Shown here: positions 22,685 through 34,358 of the stretch, piece after piece
How the letters are laid out: every line of letters starts with the position of its first letter
How positions within the stretch are numbered: position 1 is the stretch's first letter
Assembly: GCA_030844895.1 (NCBI GenBank)
Contig: CM061233.1
Span: 48,761,937 to 48,825,936, forward strand
DNA from: Ambrosia x helenae
Lineage: Eukaryota; Streptophyta; Magnoliopsida; Asterales; Asteraceae
Length of the DNA: 64,000 bases
Reading direction: 5' to 3'
Translations under genes and position numbers: made by a program
The notes under the pieces: generated by a model
What the model was told of the DNA's origin: nothing
What the model saw: the letters and a program-made list of their open reading frames with translations, nothing else
Databases searched by the model: none

Positions 22685-25353
22685 TGTCACACCCTCAAAA
22701 TCAACTTGCGGAGTTTTACCGCGAGGCGCATGACAAACCAGGATCCAAACCAACGATCACAATAAACAAGTCTAAATGAATATAAATGCAATTTCAAAAC
22801 ATAGTTTGAAAATCCCGTTTACAGCGGAAGCTTATTCAAAAACAATATCTCAATAATGAAACAATAGTTCAACGTTCAAAAGACCATGCAACCCTAGTAA
22901 GACGCCGTGCAGACGCGTGCGCCCTAGTCCAGTCGTGCTACCTTAGCGACCTGAGAAAACATGTAAAAGTTTACGTCAGCACAAAAATGCTCGTGAGTTT
23001 ACAGGTTTTGTATCCAAGTACCAAGTCCACCTGTCCATACTATAATAATCGAAAACCAGTATACGCTAGCTAGGCGTACGTTTTGTTACTACCACGATTG
23101 GAAAACCATTACTAACGCGAATACCAAAAGTATGCCTGATGTAGTTCCTGTTGTTCCTGTTGTTCCTGTTTGAGACAATATGCACCCGCCGACCCTCCAA
23201 GTCGACGAGCGGGGTTGGTCACTCCCAATAGCGCTATTCACATTTCCCCGTTGTGCAAACCCGCATTCATGGTTTCCCCCGGGACTTCCAAAGATCGTGT
23301 AGTACACAATAGAAACCCATAGTATGACAGTAGTTACCAAATAATTGTTTTAACACATGTTTTCTCCCCGAAAGTATAAAACCAGTTTAAAAGAGGGGCC
23401 GTAAACTCACCTTAAGTTGCGTTACTCCTTAACCCGAGTAAACTCAGCTGCTATGCTAGTCCCGTAAAGCGGCGACCTAACATACGACAGTTACAAGTAC
23501 TTAGACTAATAACCCGTAGGTTAATTAGTCCCTAGATGTCCAGACCATAACCAAGTTCGTTTGAAAACACCGTGACTGTTTAACTGACCCAAAGTACAAG
23601 ACTCGACATCCCATTGGTGACCCGAGACTCCCCGTGTTATGTTTACGCTCCAAAACATACAATAACGCAATTACACTTAACATACGTTAATGCACAACAA
23701 GTTATAGCACATAGTTCACGTATCACCGAATTACATCCGAATATATGTCACCAAGTTATTAGACATGTTACGGGGTTCCTAGCATGTTACTACATGTTAA
23801 ATCGGGGTCTCGGAATGCTAATTTACACTTACAGCAGCAGTACACGCGATTAGGAAAAGTCAACTAGCAATTAGGTTGGTCTACTAGCAATTAGAAACCC
23901 TACTCGCCTCTATTATAGGCAATTAGGGCTATTCACCTGAACTTACTAGCAATTAGGGCTATTCACATGAACTTATAGGCAATTAGGGCTATTCACATGA
24001 ACTTATAGGCAATTAGGGCTAATCACCTGAACTTATAGGCAATTAGGGCTAATCACTTGATCTTTCACACGAGTAGGCCTCTACTCGCCTGTGTTATAGG
24101 CGATTAGCACCCTACTCGCCTATAACATAGGCGATTAGGAATGCTACTCGCCTGTAACCTTGCTGTTCCGGTTTTTCGCGCGTTTAACGCTCCAAATCAG
24201 ATCCAGAACGTGTGTAACCACCCAATATCATCCCAAACACTATCCTAAACATGTTTAACCCAAAATCCTTCGTTTAACCTCGTATAATCAGTCCTGCATG
24301 CAACCAAGTAATCCAAACACCATTCACATAGCATGCAACATCATACTAACACGCGTAATCATAACCCTAATATCCAATTACTGAGATTTCTATCATCATA
24401 CTATCAACATCAATACTGATCTATCATAATAACATATCAAATCATCATCATGAATCATAAAAACCCTAGCTTTCTAATCATACACACTCATAATGCATGC
24501 ATATTAGTTGTAATCCGATTAACAACCCTTATTGACGATTTTCAGAAAGCTTTTTCGTTTAAGAACAGGTCTGGACCATTAGGGATTGATTAAAAACGTT
24601 TATAAAGAGTTATGGATTAAAATCAAACCTTAGGATTATGAAAATATGATGATTCAAGCTTGAAACCTTGAGTTTTGATCAAAAATCGCCTTCCAGAGGT
24701 TGTTTATGTGTTGGGGCGGGTTATGGGACGACTAGGGTTGGTATAATGAAGTTTAGGAGGTTAAGTATGGTATTTATAGTCGTTTTTAGTCGTCCAGCCC
24801 GTTACTAGCGAGTATGCAGCAGTTTCAGGCGATTAGGAATCCTAATCGCCTGATTGTTCAGGCAATTGGGCCTATTCGCCCTTACCTATACACGAGTAGG
24901 GTCCTACTCGCCTTAGGGTTCCCTACTCGCCTCCCCTATAGGTGATTAGGCCTCCTACTCGCCTATAGGGGTTGGTTTTGTGCGTTTTGCGCGTTAAACC
25001 CCGTTTTAACATATGTTAATGCATATTCACGTACCGACAAGTCACATAATGATTGTAAACACATAACACAAGTAAATACACATATTTACACTCGTTCACC
25101 AATTCCCGGGACTCGAGACTCGTACGTTCCGTATGCCCTGACGATCCTACAAATCGTCACCGTTTGTACACTTGGTTAAGGACTGACATCTAACGAACCT
25201 CTAGACCAACATCCAATGATCTTCTAGACTAACCAATAGTTCCCGAACCATAACCCGACTTAACTAACCCAGTTAAGTACAATATACGCGTGACTCGCTA
25301 AGGTAGACTTTCATCTAGACAACGTTGTTAACCAGAATTTGCCGGTTGTCACA
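22685..25353 (-). repeat. 5' LTR of gypsy element B
   Basis: 2669 bases from TGTCACACCC to GGTTGTCACA. It has a TATA-like box at 24771-24778 (minus). Directly to its right, 25354 onward is mid-gag sequence of another copy (C), so B was inserted in the gag of C; TCGTG at 25354-25358 is the expected target duplication. Confidence 0.94.
23868..24065. repeat. Minisatellite in the 5' LTR of B
   Basis: Four to five units of about 28-30 bp with the core GGCAATTAGGGCTATTCAC. It sits where A and C have a different unit, so the array turned over within the family. Confidence 0.85.
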
Positions 25354-25918
25354 TCGTGCTCTAACTTCTGCACCTCTTCCCTCGGACAGTACTCACGCTT
25401 CAGCAGCTGCACAAAATTCTCCCAAGGCATAGCATACGCCTCCCCAATACCCATATTCTGGGTGATGTTATTCCACCAAGTCAATGCAACATCCTGGAAT
25501 AAACGCAGCAGCATACTTAACCCGATCTTCTGGGAGACAGTTACACATCAAAAACACTGACTCCACTTTTTCCAACCACCTGAGTAAGCTCACCGCACCC
25601 TCAGTGCCAGAGAATTCCTGGGGCTTACAGTCCCGAAACATCTTGTAGGTACACATGGGTGGGGGTGGGTTAACAGGACCACCTGAAATGAAATGCGTGA
25701 GGAATCACGACGAATGTTAACAAGGTTCACCAATGAGGCAAAGAAAATGGATAAATCAACTTACCACCACCGTTGTGCCCTAACTGGAAGGCAGCTTGGA
25801 GCAAGTTGTTCAGATCAGCCTGCGATAGGTTAATACCTCCACGACCACCAGCACCACCGCGTCCACCACCACGTCCACCATTGCGACCACCTCCACGTCC
25901 TCCTCGTACTCCAGACAT
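25354..25918 (-). pseudogene. Element C gag, 5' fragment
   Basis: The start of gag of a third copy. Exon 1 is 25765-25918 (MSGVRGGRGGG, RGG-rich, 154 nt, same length as in A), the intron is 25683-25764, and exon 2 continues with the capsid (MCTYKMFRDCKPQEFSG) until the sequence stops at 25354, where element B begins. One extra base near 25501 shifts the frame. The rest of C should lie outside the window to the left. Confidence 0.88.
25683..25764 (-). other. Spliceosomal-type intron in gag of C
   Basis: 82 nt, GTAAGT donor and TTTCAG acceptor, same place as in A and B. Confidence 0.65.
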
Positions 25919-26454
25919 GATTCTGGCCAAAAGAACGAGAAAATTTAGTTTCGCAAATAAAGATAACCACTAATGTTTACAAGATCAAAGCTAGATCCAA
26001 TCCAGGACTATCCCTTCAAACCCAGAGCTCACTAGGGCTTCCATGCATTTCGGTTTATGATTTTGTGTGCACCCAAAATGATAAACCGCTCTACATGGTC
26101 CTCCAAGTGTTCTCCTAGTTCAAAGTTCGAATCACCGAACATAGACTCTTAGCTATACACCGTAATACTACGGTAGTTTATGGCAAGTGTTTCTATTGGA
26201 GTATGAAAGGGAGATGTCCGAGCCTTGGACAAATCTCAAGAGTACACGATTCACTCCAATATACTACACTGCCTCGAAAGTAAGTAACCCGACCTAAGAT
26301 AGAACGGATGATGTAACGTAGAAAGACCAAATGATTTAGAGACACCCCGACAAGACCATACGTAAACCACCATAATGTTTAGTACCATGTGATCGTCTAG
26401 TGTGTGCGACTCGGCTATAGACTAGACTCTACATGCAGTCCTAGTTCACTATAA
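25919..26454 (-). other. Untranslated leader of element C
   Basis: Matches the leaders of A and B. No coding frame of note. Confidence 0.65.
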
Positions 26455-26472
26455 CCATTGGCTCTGATACCA
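26455..26472 (-). promoter_or_regulatory. Primer-binding site of element C
   Basis: Minus strand TGGTATCAGAGCCAATGG, identical to A and B. Confidence 0.92.
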
Positions 26473-26475
26473 ATC

Positions 26476-29137
26476 TGTCACACCCTCAAAATCCACTTGC
26501 GGAGTTTTACCGCGAGGCGCATGACAAACCAGGATCTAAACCAACGATCACAATAAACAAGTCTAAATGAATATAATGCAATTTCAAAACATAGTTTAAA
26601 ATCCCCGTTTACAGCGGAAGCTTATTCAAAACAGTATCTCAAAAGTAAACCCATTGTTCAACATATGAAAACCATGCGACTCTAACTAGACGCCGTGCAG
26701 ACGCGTGCGCCCTAGTCCAGTAGTGCTACCTTAGCGACCTGAGAAAACATGTAAAAGTTTACGTCAGCACAAAAATGCTGGTGAGTTTACAGGTTTTGTA
26801 ATCCAAGTACCAAGTCAACCTGTCCATACTATAACAAATCGAAAACCAGTGGACGCTAGCTAGGCGTATGTTTTGTTACCACCACGATTGGAAAACCATT
26901 ACTAACTCGTAAACCAAATGTATGCCCGATGTAGTAACCCTGTTGTTCCTGTTTGAGACAATATGCACCCGCCGACCCTCCAAGTCGACGAGCGGGGTTG
27001 GTCACTCCCAATAGCGCTATTCACATTTCCCCGTTGTGCAAACCCGCACATTCATGGTTCCCCCCGGGACTTCCAAAGATCGTGTAGTACACAATAGAAA
27101 CCCATAGTATGACAGTAGTTACCAAATAATCGTTTTAACACATGTTTTCTCCCCCGAAAATATGAAACCAGTTTAAAAGAGGGGCCGTAAACTCACCTTA
27201 AGTTGCGTTACTCCTTAACACGAGTAAACTCCGCTGCTATGCTAGTCCCGTAAAGCGGCGACCTAACATATGACAGTTACAAGTACTTAGACTAATAACC
27301 CGCAGGTTAGTTAGTCCCTAGATGTCCAGACCATCACCAAGTTTGTTTGAAAACACCGTGACTGTTTAACTGACCCAAAGTACAAGACTCGACATCCCAT
27401 TGGTGACCGAGACTCCCCGTGTTATGTTTACGCTCTCAAACATGCAATCTTGCAATCACACTTAACATACGTTAACGCACAACAAGTTATAGCACATAGT
27501 TCACGTATCACCGAATTACATCCAAACATATGTTACCAAGTTATTAGATATGTTACGAGGTTCCTAGCATGTTCCTACATGTCAAATCGGGTCTCGGAAT
27601 GCTAATTTATACTTACAGCAGCAGTACACGTGATTAGGAAAAGTCAACTAGCATTTAGGTTGGTCAACTGGCATTTAGGAAGGCTAATCGCATGTAACTA
27701 CTAGCATTTAGGGCTAATTGCATGTAACTACTAGCATTTAGGGCTGATTGCATGTAACTACTAGCATTTAGGGCTGATTGCATGTAACTACTAGCATTTA
27801 GGGCTGATTGCATGTAACTACTAGCAATTAGGGCTAATCGCATGTATCAACTAGCAATTAGGCCTAATCGCATGAAACATAGGCGATTGGCCTCCTAATC
27901 GCCTCTAATATAGGCGATTAGGATTGCTAATCGCCTGTAACCTTGCTGTTCCGGTTTTTCGCGCGTTTAACGCTCCAAATCAGATCCAGAACGTGTGTAA
28001 CCACCCAATATCATCCCAACAACTATTCTAAACATGTTTAACCCAAAAATCCTTCGTTTAACCTCGTATTATCAGTCCTGCATGCAACCATGTAATCCAA
28101 ACGCCATACACATAGCATGAAACACCACATTAACATGCATAACTATAACCCCTAATAATCAATTCTCAGATTTTATCATCATAATATCATTAGTATTCTG
28201 AATTAACCTAATAACATGTTAATCCTTCATCTTGAATCATAAAAACCCTAGCTTTCTAATCATAAACACACATAACACAAGCATACTAGTTAAAATCCGA
28301 TTAACAACACTTATTAACGATTTTCAGAAAGCTTTTCCGTTTTAGAACAGGTCTGGACTATTAGGGATTGTATAAAAACGTTTATAAGATTGCATGGATG
28401 GAAACCAAACCTTAGATTTGTAAAAGAATGATGGATTAAGCTTGAAACCTTGTGTTTTGATCAAAAATCGCGTTCCAGAGGTTGTGTGTGTGTTGGGGCG
28501 GGTTATGGGACGACTAGGGTTTGTATAATGAAGTTTAGGAGGTCAAGTATGGTATTTATAGTCGTTTTTAGTCGTCCAGCCCGTAACTAGCGATTATGCA
28601 GCCTTTACACGCGATTAGGAAGCCTAATCGCATGTAAGTTCATGCAATTGGGGCCTAATCGCATGAACAGTCATGCAATTGGTCCCCTACTCGCCCCTAA
28701 AGGGCCTACTCGCCCCCTTATAGGCGATTAGGCCTCCCTAATCGCCTATAGGGGCTGGTTTCGTGTGTTTTGCGCGTTAAACCCCGTTTTAACATATGTT
28801 AACACATATTCACATACCGACAAGTCACATAATGATTGTAAACACATAACACATGTAAATACACATATTCACACTCGTTCACCAATTCCCGGGACTCGAG
28901 ACTTGTATGTTCCGTATGCCCTGACGATCCTACAAATCGTCACCGTTTGTACACTTGGTTAAGGACTGACATCTAATGAACCTCTAGACCAACATCCAAT
29001 GATCTTCTAGACTAAACCGATAGTTCCCGAACCATAACCCGACTTAACTAACCCAGTTAAGTACAATATACGCGTGACTCGCTAAGGTAGACTTTCATCT
29101 AGACAACGTTGTTAACCAGAATTTGCCGGGTGTCACA
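26476..29137 (-). repeat. 5' LTR of gypsy element C
   Basis: 2662 bases from TGTCACACCC to GGGTGTCACA. A TATA-like box is at 28553-28560 (minus). The right flank begins CTGCG (29138-29142), the expected target duplication, and is AT-rich DNA unlike the gypsy family, so this is the outer right edge of the nested stack. On the minus strand the insertion point follows TTTTTACGCAG, which resembles a splice acceptor. Confidence 0.94.
27640..27880. repeat. Minisatellite in the LTR of C
   Basis: About six units of about 30 bp with the core CTAGCATTTAGGGCTGATTG, like A and the 3' LTR of B. Confidence 0.85.
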
Positions 29138-29274
29138 CTGCGTAAAAATTAAATAAATAAATGGAATGCTGTGAAAAAGAAGACAAACACAAAACGGGAC
29201 AACACAATTCTATAATATACTAACATAAATAGATACGCTAACAAATGATGACATCAAAATAAAATAAATAATAC

Positions 29275-29886
29275 CATTAGATGTCTGACAAAGGTGTCTC
29301 TGCATGTTAACTATAAAATAAAAAGAAATAAGTAAAAAAACAACAATGGAAATCAGTAAGAAATAAGATATTTGGGCAACGTATAAAAGAAATTTTACCT
29401 TCGATTCCTAAAGGATTATTTGTTTGTGTCGAAGCAAAATTAAATTTTTTTCTCTTTGTAGATTCACAACGTTCATTAGAGATGCCTGACAAAGGCGTTC
29501 TCTGCGTGTTATCTATAAAATAAAGACAAATAAGTTAACAAAAAAAAAAAGACAATGGAAAGTAGTAAGCATAACACATATTTGAAATGTAGAAAAAACA
29601 TTTACCTTGTATTGTTACTAATGGCGGTGTGAAAGAGTTTGTAGAGGTTTCGATGTTTTCAACATTAGAAAGTGAACAACCGACATTTGAACTTATGCTA
29701 TCCAAATATGTATTCATCCGTTTACGTCTTTCAGAGATATTAAGACTCACTAAACAATAAATTACAATAAAAACTATTATTTCTTAATCAAAAATTAAGA
29801 ATTAAAGGTATAAGATGAAACATAATAAATTACGTACCATTTGATATGTCGGATAACGGTGTTGCGGTATTGATATCTCCAAACAT
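29275..29886 (-). CDS. Run of four phase-1 mini-exons, possible Helitron protein N-terminus
   Basis: On the minus strand an ATG at 29886 opens exon a (29838-29886, ending TPLSDISN), followed by exon b (29606-29749, 144 nt), exon c (29399-29512, 114 nt, with TPLSGISN) and exon d (29275-29310, 36 nt). Every junction has GT and AG ends, and every joint is phase 1, so each inner exon is a multiple of three and can be skipped or repeated without harm. Exons c and d begin with a shared NxQR-type stretch and look like duplicates; d carries indels that together keep the frame. Low-complexity starts with repeated L-S-x-I-S-N motifs are what I recall from plant Helitron helicase proteins, but no Rep or helicase domain is in the window. 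The gene is cut by element C at 29138. Confidence 0.4.
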
Positions 29887-29921
29887 GTTTATAATATTTG
29901 TTAGTGTAAAAAAATAAAAAA

Positions 29922-30055
29922 AAGCTAACAATTTAACCAAATGTAAAAGAAAAAAACAAAGATTAATCATTACCGTTAGAAAAAAAGCTAACAATTTAAC
30001 CAAATGTAAAAGAAAAAAACAATTTAACCAAATGTAAAAGAAAAAAGCTAACAAC
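29922..30055. repeat. Short tandem repeat, AT-rich
   Basis: Three partial copies of a unit containing CAATTTAACCAAATGTAAAA, spaced by A runs. It lies just upstream of the mini-exon ATG on the minus strand. Confidence 0.75.
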
Positions 30056-30599
30056 TATAGATTTCGGTAAACAAAAATCATACTTTGGGGGATCGGACAT
30101 TGTAAAATATATGTTTTTCTTGAATACAATAAGTATATACCTGAAAAATTAAAGAAAAATATACTAAAAATTATTGAAAAATAAGGAAACTTTCTACTCC
30201 CCCTGGTTTATAAAAGAAATGTGCTTTCAATTTGTGATTTGGGTTTTTTTTAAATTTTAATATAATCAACCGACAGGCTCTTACAGTTATCCGTTTTAAA
30301 TGATAGATGTTAAACTAAAAAAAATGTTACTAACAGAAGATATACTTTGTGTGCAAATGGCCTTTTAACAACTTTTATTTAAACATTAAGAAACTATTGG
30401 TTTGTTAGGATTTTGTATGTTTATAATATGTGTTAGGGGTTTGGGCCGTAAGTTTTATAAGGCCTGGATTTTTTCAGTTATTGCATATTGGATTGGGCTG
30501 AATGTTGATAGACTTATGGTTTGTATTAACATACACGAATGCTAATTATGGATCCACCTGAAAAACAGATAACAAAGTTGCTTCTTATTTTCTTTTCAG
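30056..30599. other. AT-rich sequence without a recognisable gene
   Basis: About 540 bases. I see no ORF with coding character, no terminal repeats and no RNA gene. Confidence 0.5.
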
Positions 30600-31387
30600 A
30601 TCTAGGGTTAGTTATATTGAGAAAAGCAGCCGCAACAAATTGTAAACATGACAGAGACTGAGAGAGGAACAGAAATAATGACACGAGCATGAAGGATCGG
30701 ACGACAACGACTCTGTTAGGTAATTATTAAACCGTTCGATTGTTATTATTTCCATTAAATAACAGAAACTTCGATGCTCTCTTTATGTTTGAAATCGTGT
30801 TGGATTTTATAACTTTGTTAGCGACAAATCCGAATCATTTTGCACAAATACAGACTTTGGTTGCTGTTTTATAAGTATTGAAAATAACTAATTCTGCATT
30901 ATTCTAAATACCTAAATGTCTAATTGAAATCTATGTTGTCTTGAGTATAATCTCCGTTTTTCTAATTTGTAGATTTAAATTTTGAGATTTGGAAATACTT
31001 TTCATGGCACATATGTTGCTTTTTGAGCTGCAAGTTAGCAACATGTTTTAGAAATAGATACATAGCATACAGAGAAGTTAGTGAGCATGTGTTTTAATGA
31101 TTCAATTTATAATTCCGAGTTTTGTTTTGATGCAGATACTATCAAACAACTGGACAAATCAATAACAATGATTTGGATTATGGTCTTTTTGAGTACACAA
31201 ATTCGTTTGTCTTGGCTTACGGTAATAACACAATAACCTCAAAAGTATATGATTACCTTACCAATTTCTTCTATATAGACATAATTTGAAAGATTTTTTT
31301 ATTGTATAGTTTTCGCTGGCCAAGTGGCAAGAAAAAGAGATGGCACATAACACCGAATTTGTCCTGAATTCAAGACTACATAAGAAA
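30600..31387 (+). ncRNA. Possible spliced transcript or captured gene fragment
   Basis: Three plus-strand segments have plausible splice borders: a first exon ending near 30718 before GTAATT, a second at 31136-31221 (after TTTTGATGCAG and before GTAATAAC), and a third at 31310-31387 (after TTTTTTATTGTATAG and before GTAAGG). The joined exons have no long frame. It could be a 5' untranslated region, a non-coding RNA, or a fragment picked up by a transposon. The evidence is only the splice-like signals. Confidence 0.2.
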
Positions 31388-32234
31388 GTAAGGTAATCAT
31401 ATTGTAAACTTTATAAAATGAAATAAAATCTTGAAATTTAATTCTAAATCTGTTTTATTGTTTAGGAATTATATTATTTCCATATTTATTTATGTAAGTA
31501 TTATGTAAAGAAAACTAACAAAGTTAATGGTGAGAGTTTTATAGAAAGACACAATTAAAACAGACAATATTGAATTCTGCAATTTCTATAAAAAACAACA
31601 CACATAACACAATTTTGGAAATCACAAAAATGTCTTAAAAAAACTTTAAAATCTAAATGAGCATGTATGTTGTAAAATAAACAAATAAAATGTAAAATCA
31701 ATGCTTATGAATGTGTAGTAACAACTGTGAAAGATGAATAATATTAAACATAGTTGTATATTAAGTAAAATGATAAAGGACTATGTTTCTTAAGAAAGCA
31801 AAATAAATAAGGTAATGTAGAAATCCACTTACAAATGTCTTTGCTTCAACGGCTGAACGAAACTGAATGTGAAAAAAACACTGTATTTGGAACAGAGAAA
31901 TAAATAATTGAATGATAACAATGTGATAATGTTGATTGAATAAGTGTGAAAGACATGTATTGATGTAATTATATAGGTGAAGTATAAATATGTGATTAAT
32001 CAAATTTGTAGCTTGATTGGTAAAAGAACTTAAAATTAGCACATTTAGTGCATAAATTAGCACATTTAGTGCATAAAATGTTGTCAAATGTATTGACTGG
32101 TCTTTGAATGAGGATCTTTTCAATATATCAATTATACCTCAATAATTGTTGTGTGATTAGAAGAATTAAATCATATTAATTTGTTTTTTAGTATATAGAT
32201 TTTATATTATCAAATAATGTATATGTTAATCACA
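31388..32234. other. AT-rich sequence without a recognisable gene
   Basis: About 850 bases of AT-rich DNA. It includes a 2-copy tandem repeat of TTAGCACATTTAGTGCATAA (about 32034-32075). The 120-codon frame on the minus strand (31761-32123) is rich in I, L, F and H and looks like chance in AT-rich DNA. Confidence 0.5.
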
Positions 32235-32549
32235 CTAAGCAGTAGGGGTGATCAAATGTCCGTTAGGTTCGGTTTTTTACATATAACCGAAACCGATAAC
32301 CGATGTTCGGTTTTAGGAAAAACAATAACCGAAACCGATCGGTTACTTTGGTTCGGTTAATTTATCGGTTATCGGTTTGGTTTCGGTTATGTTCGGTTAA
32401 TATCCAAACATAAAACTTGTGCAAAATTATAAACTTAAAGTATTTAGTAAAGTGTTTGGAGCTTTTCCAAGATACAAATATATATATGAAAACGCAATAA
32501 AAATACATGAAATACTAAGGAAACAAATAAAAAATGATTCAAATATCTA

Positions 32550-33617
32550 TCTATATATATAAAAGAAAACGTATATGCTGACGTGGCGGGCAATGAAGGT
32601 CTCAATCTCCCCTTTAGAGTGCCACGTGGCATCATAATTGAAAGATTTTATTGTTTTTGAACTATTTCCTTTTTTAATTAAAAAAAAAAAACATAAAACC
32701 CTAAATTAAATTGAGTTATTTTAGGAAAAAAAAAGAATTTAAAAATAAATTTAAAATTTTCTCTCTCATGTTTCCTCACATAATTTTTAAACGTTTATAT
32801 CTTTTATATACGGGATTTTTTAAAGAAAAAAATTACACCAAATTAACGAGCGTTTTATTATCTTTCCAACGAGTACCATAGTCCTATATAAAAAACGGAG
32901 AAAAATCGACTATTTTTTGTGGGGTTTCGTTCATACAGGAAAAAAACACACAAAGTGTTCATGTTATTCATTAATCATGTTTTTTCTTTTAAACCAGAAA
33001 CTTATCTACGATGTTGAAAATCAGCCCAATCGCCATGTTATCATTGGAATTTTACTAGTTATACTTCATCAAGAGAAGTTAGGAGAAAGAATCGTGCAAC
33101 ACTGCAACACATTATGTCACCTTATAGCAAGGTTATTTATTTATTTATTTAATTACAAGAGTAATAATTATTACTATTAGTATTAGTATTATTATAATGA
33201 TTATATTTTTCAACTCCGGGACGCTCCTGGAAAGAATTGATAGTTGCTGACGTGGCGTTCAATGGTGGCCTCAACCATCTCTTGATTATGCCATGTGGCA
33301 TAATCAGATGCAATTATTACAATTTCCAACTTAAGTGTTTGTTTAGTTGATTAGGTTAGGAATTATAGGAGCCATTAGAATGTGAGAAACTAGAGAGATG
33401 TGATGAGTTTTTTAATAGTTGCAGTTTACATAAGTGATTCTTTAGATGATTACTGATTGGGTTTTAGATTAGGGAATATGAGTTATTACTTACTAGAATA
33501 CTATGAACATGCAATGATTAAGAGATTTTGTGGTTAGTTAACTTGAGCCATTTGCAATAGATAATAAAGTAAAATTAGATTTTTCAACCCCGGGACCATC
33601 CCGGGGTAATCAGCTAG
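32550..33617 (+). mobile_element. Non-autonomous Helitron inside the hAT element
   Basis: The right end is textbook: a hairpin CCCCGGGA (33588-33595), loop CCA, TCCCGGGG (33599-33606), then 7 bases and CTAG at 33614-33617, followed by host T. The left end begins TCTATATATATAAAAG after an A; TC at 32546 is an equally good start. About 1.07 kb with no Rep or helicase frame. Its inner part includes a second, decayed copy of the start-proximal sequence and the end hairpin, see the next entry. Confidence 0.75.
33204..33310 (+). repeat. Internal Helitron end and start repeat
   Basis: At 33207-33235, TTTTCAACTCCGGGACGCTCCTGGA matches the end hairpin at 33581-33606 with a weakened stem. Directly after it, 33247-33307 matches 32578-32640 (GCTGACGTGGCG...CAATG and a later GCCA-GTGGCAT). 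So a 3' end is followed by a new 5' region: two Helitron units head to tail. Confidence 0.6.
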
Positions 33618-34358
33618 TATGGATATACATGAAAATACACGAATAACACAAAATATATATTTCAAATACATAGATATACATGAAATATATCGGGAATACA
33701 TGAAAATATGTTCAAAATACATGGATATATGTATGAAAAATACTTACGTATATAACTATCGGTTCGGTTTCGGTTATTTCGGTTACGGAATAATTGAAAA
33801 CCAAAACCGTAACCGAATGGTTCGGTTTAAGCCATATGTTAACCGTAACCGATCGGTTAATTCGGATTCGGTTATTTTTGGTGCCGTTATCGGTTCGGTT
33901 TCGGTTATTTTCAGTTATCGGTTTTCATATGCTCACCCCTACTAAGCAGATTGGGACATGATTATTAGTCAACCTTTGTTAGAACTTAGAAATATAAAAT
34001 TAGATATAATTGAGTTTACAAATTAACATAATTGTTAGTATTTATGTTTTATTTTTTACGATAAATGTAATTTACTTTAGCTCATGCCTCAATGATTGTT
34101 ATGTTAATACAATCATTAGATTATATAGTTTGTATCAAATTTAGATATATATTATCAAATTAGTGTTCAGTATTGAAATTAAACAAAATTTGCACATACA
34201 AATGAAATACAAAAACAAAAACCATAGATGAGATGATATAAGTATACTGAAAGAGAAGCAAAAAATAAATTAAGACAAACAACGGTTTTATAACATAGTA
34301 GTAATCAACAAAGTTTTTATTTGTAATAAACATTATTAATCTTCACATCAGACTCCAT

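Larger units (their letters stand above)
32243..33941. mobile_element. Non-autonomous hAT-type DNA transposon
   Basis: 1699 bases flanked by a perfect 8-bp duplication CTAAGCAG (32235-32242 and 33942-33949). The ends are inverted: TAGGGGTGATCAAATG on the left, and TAGGGGTGAGCATATG when the right end is read on the other strand (14 of 16 match). Both sub-terminal zones (about 32260-32395 and 33755-33925) are crowded with CGGTT / AACCG motifs, which are typical transposase-binding arrays. An 8-bp duplication and TAGGGGTG ends fit the hAT superfamily. There is no transposase gene; the middle is occupied by a Helitron. Confidence 0.88.

Noticed and set aside
31761..32123. 120-codon minus-strand frame
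   Set aside because: Composition is that of random AT-rich DNA, with no domain, no splice context and no conserved start.
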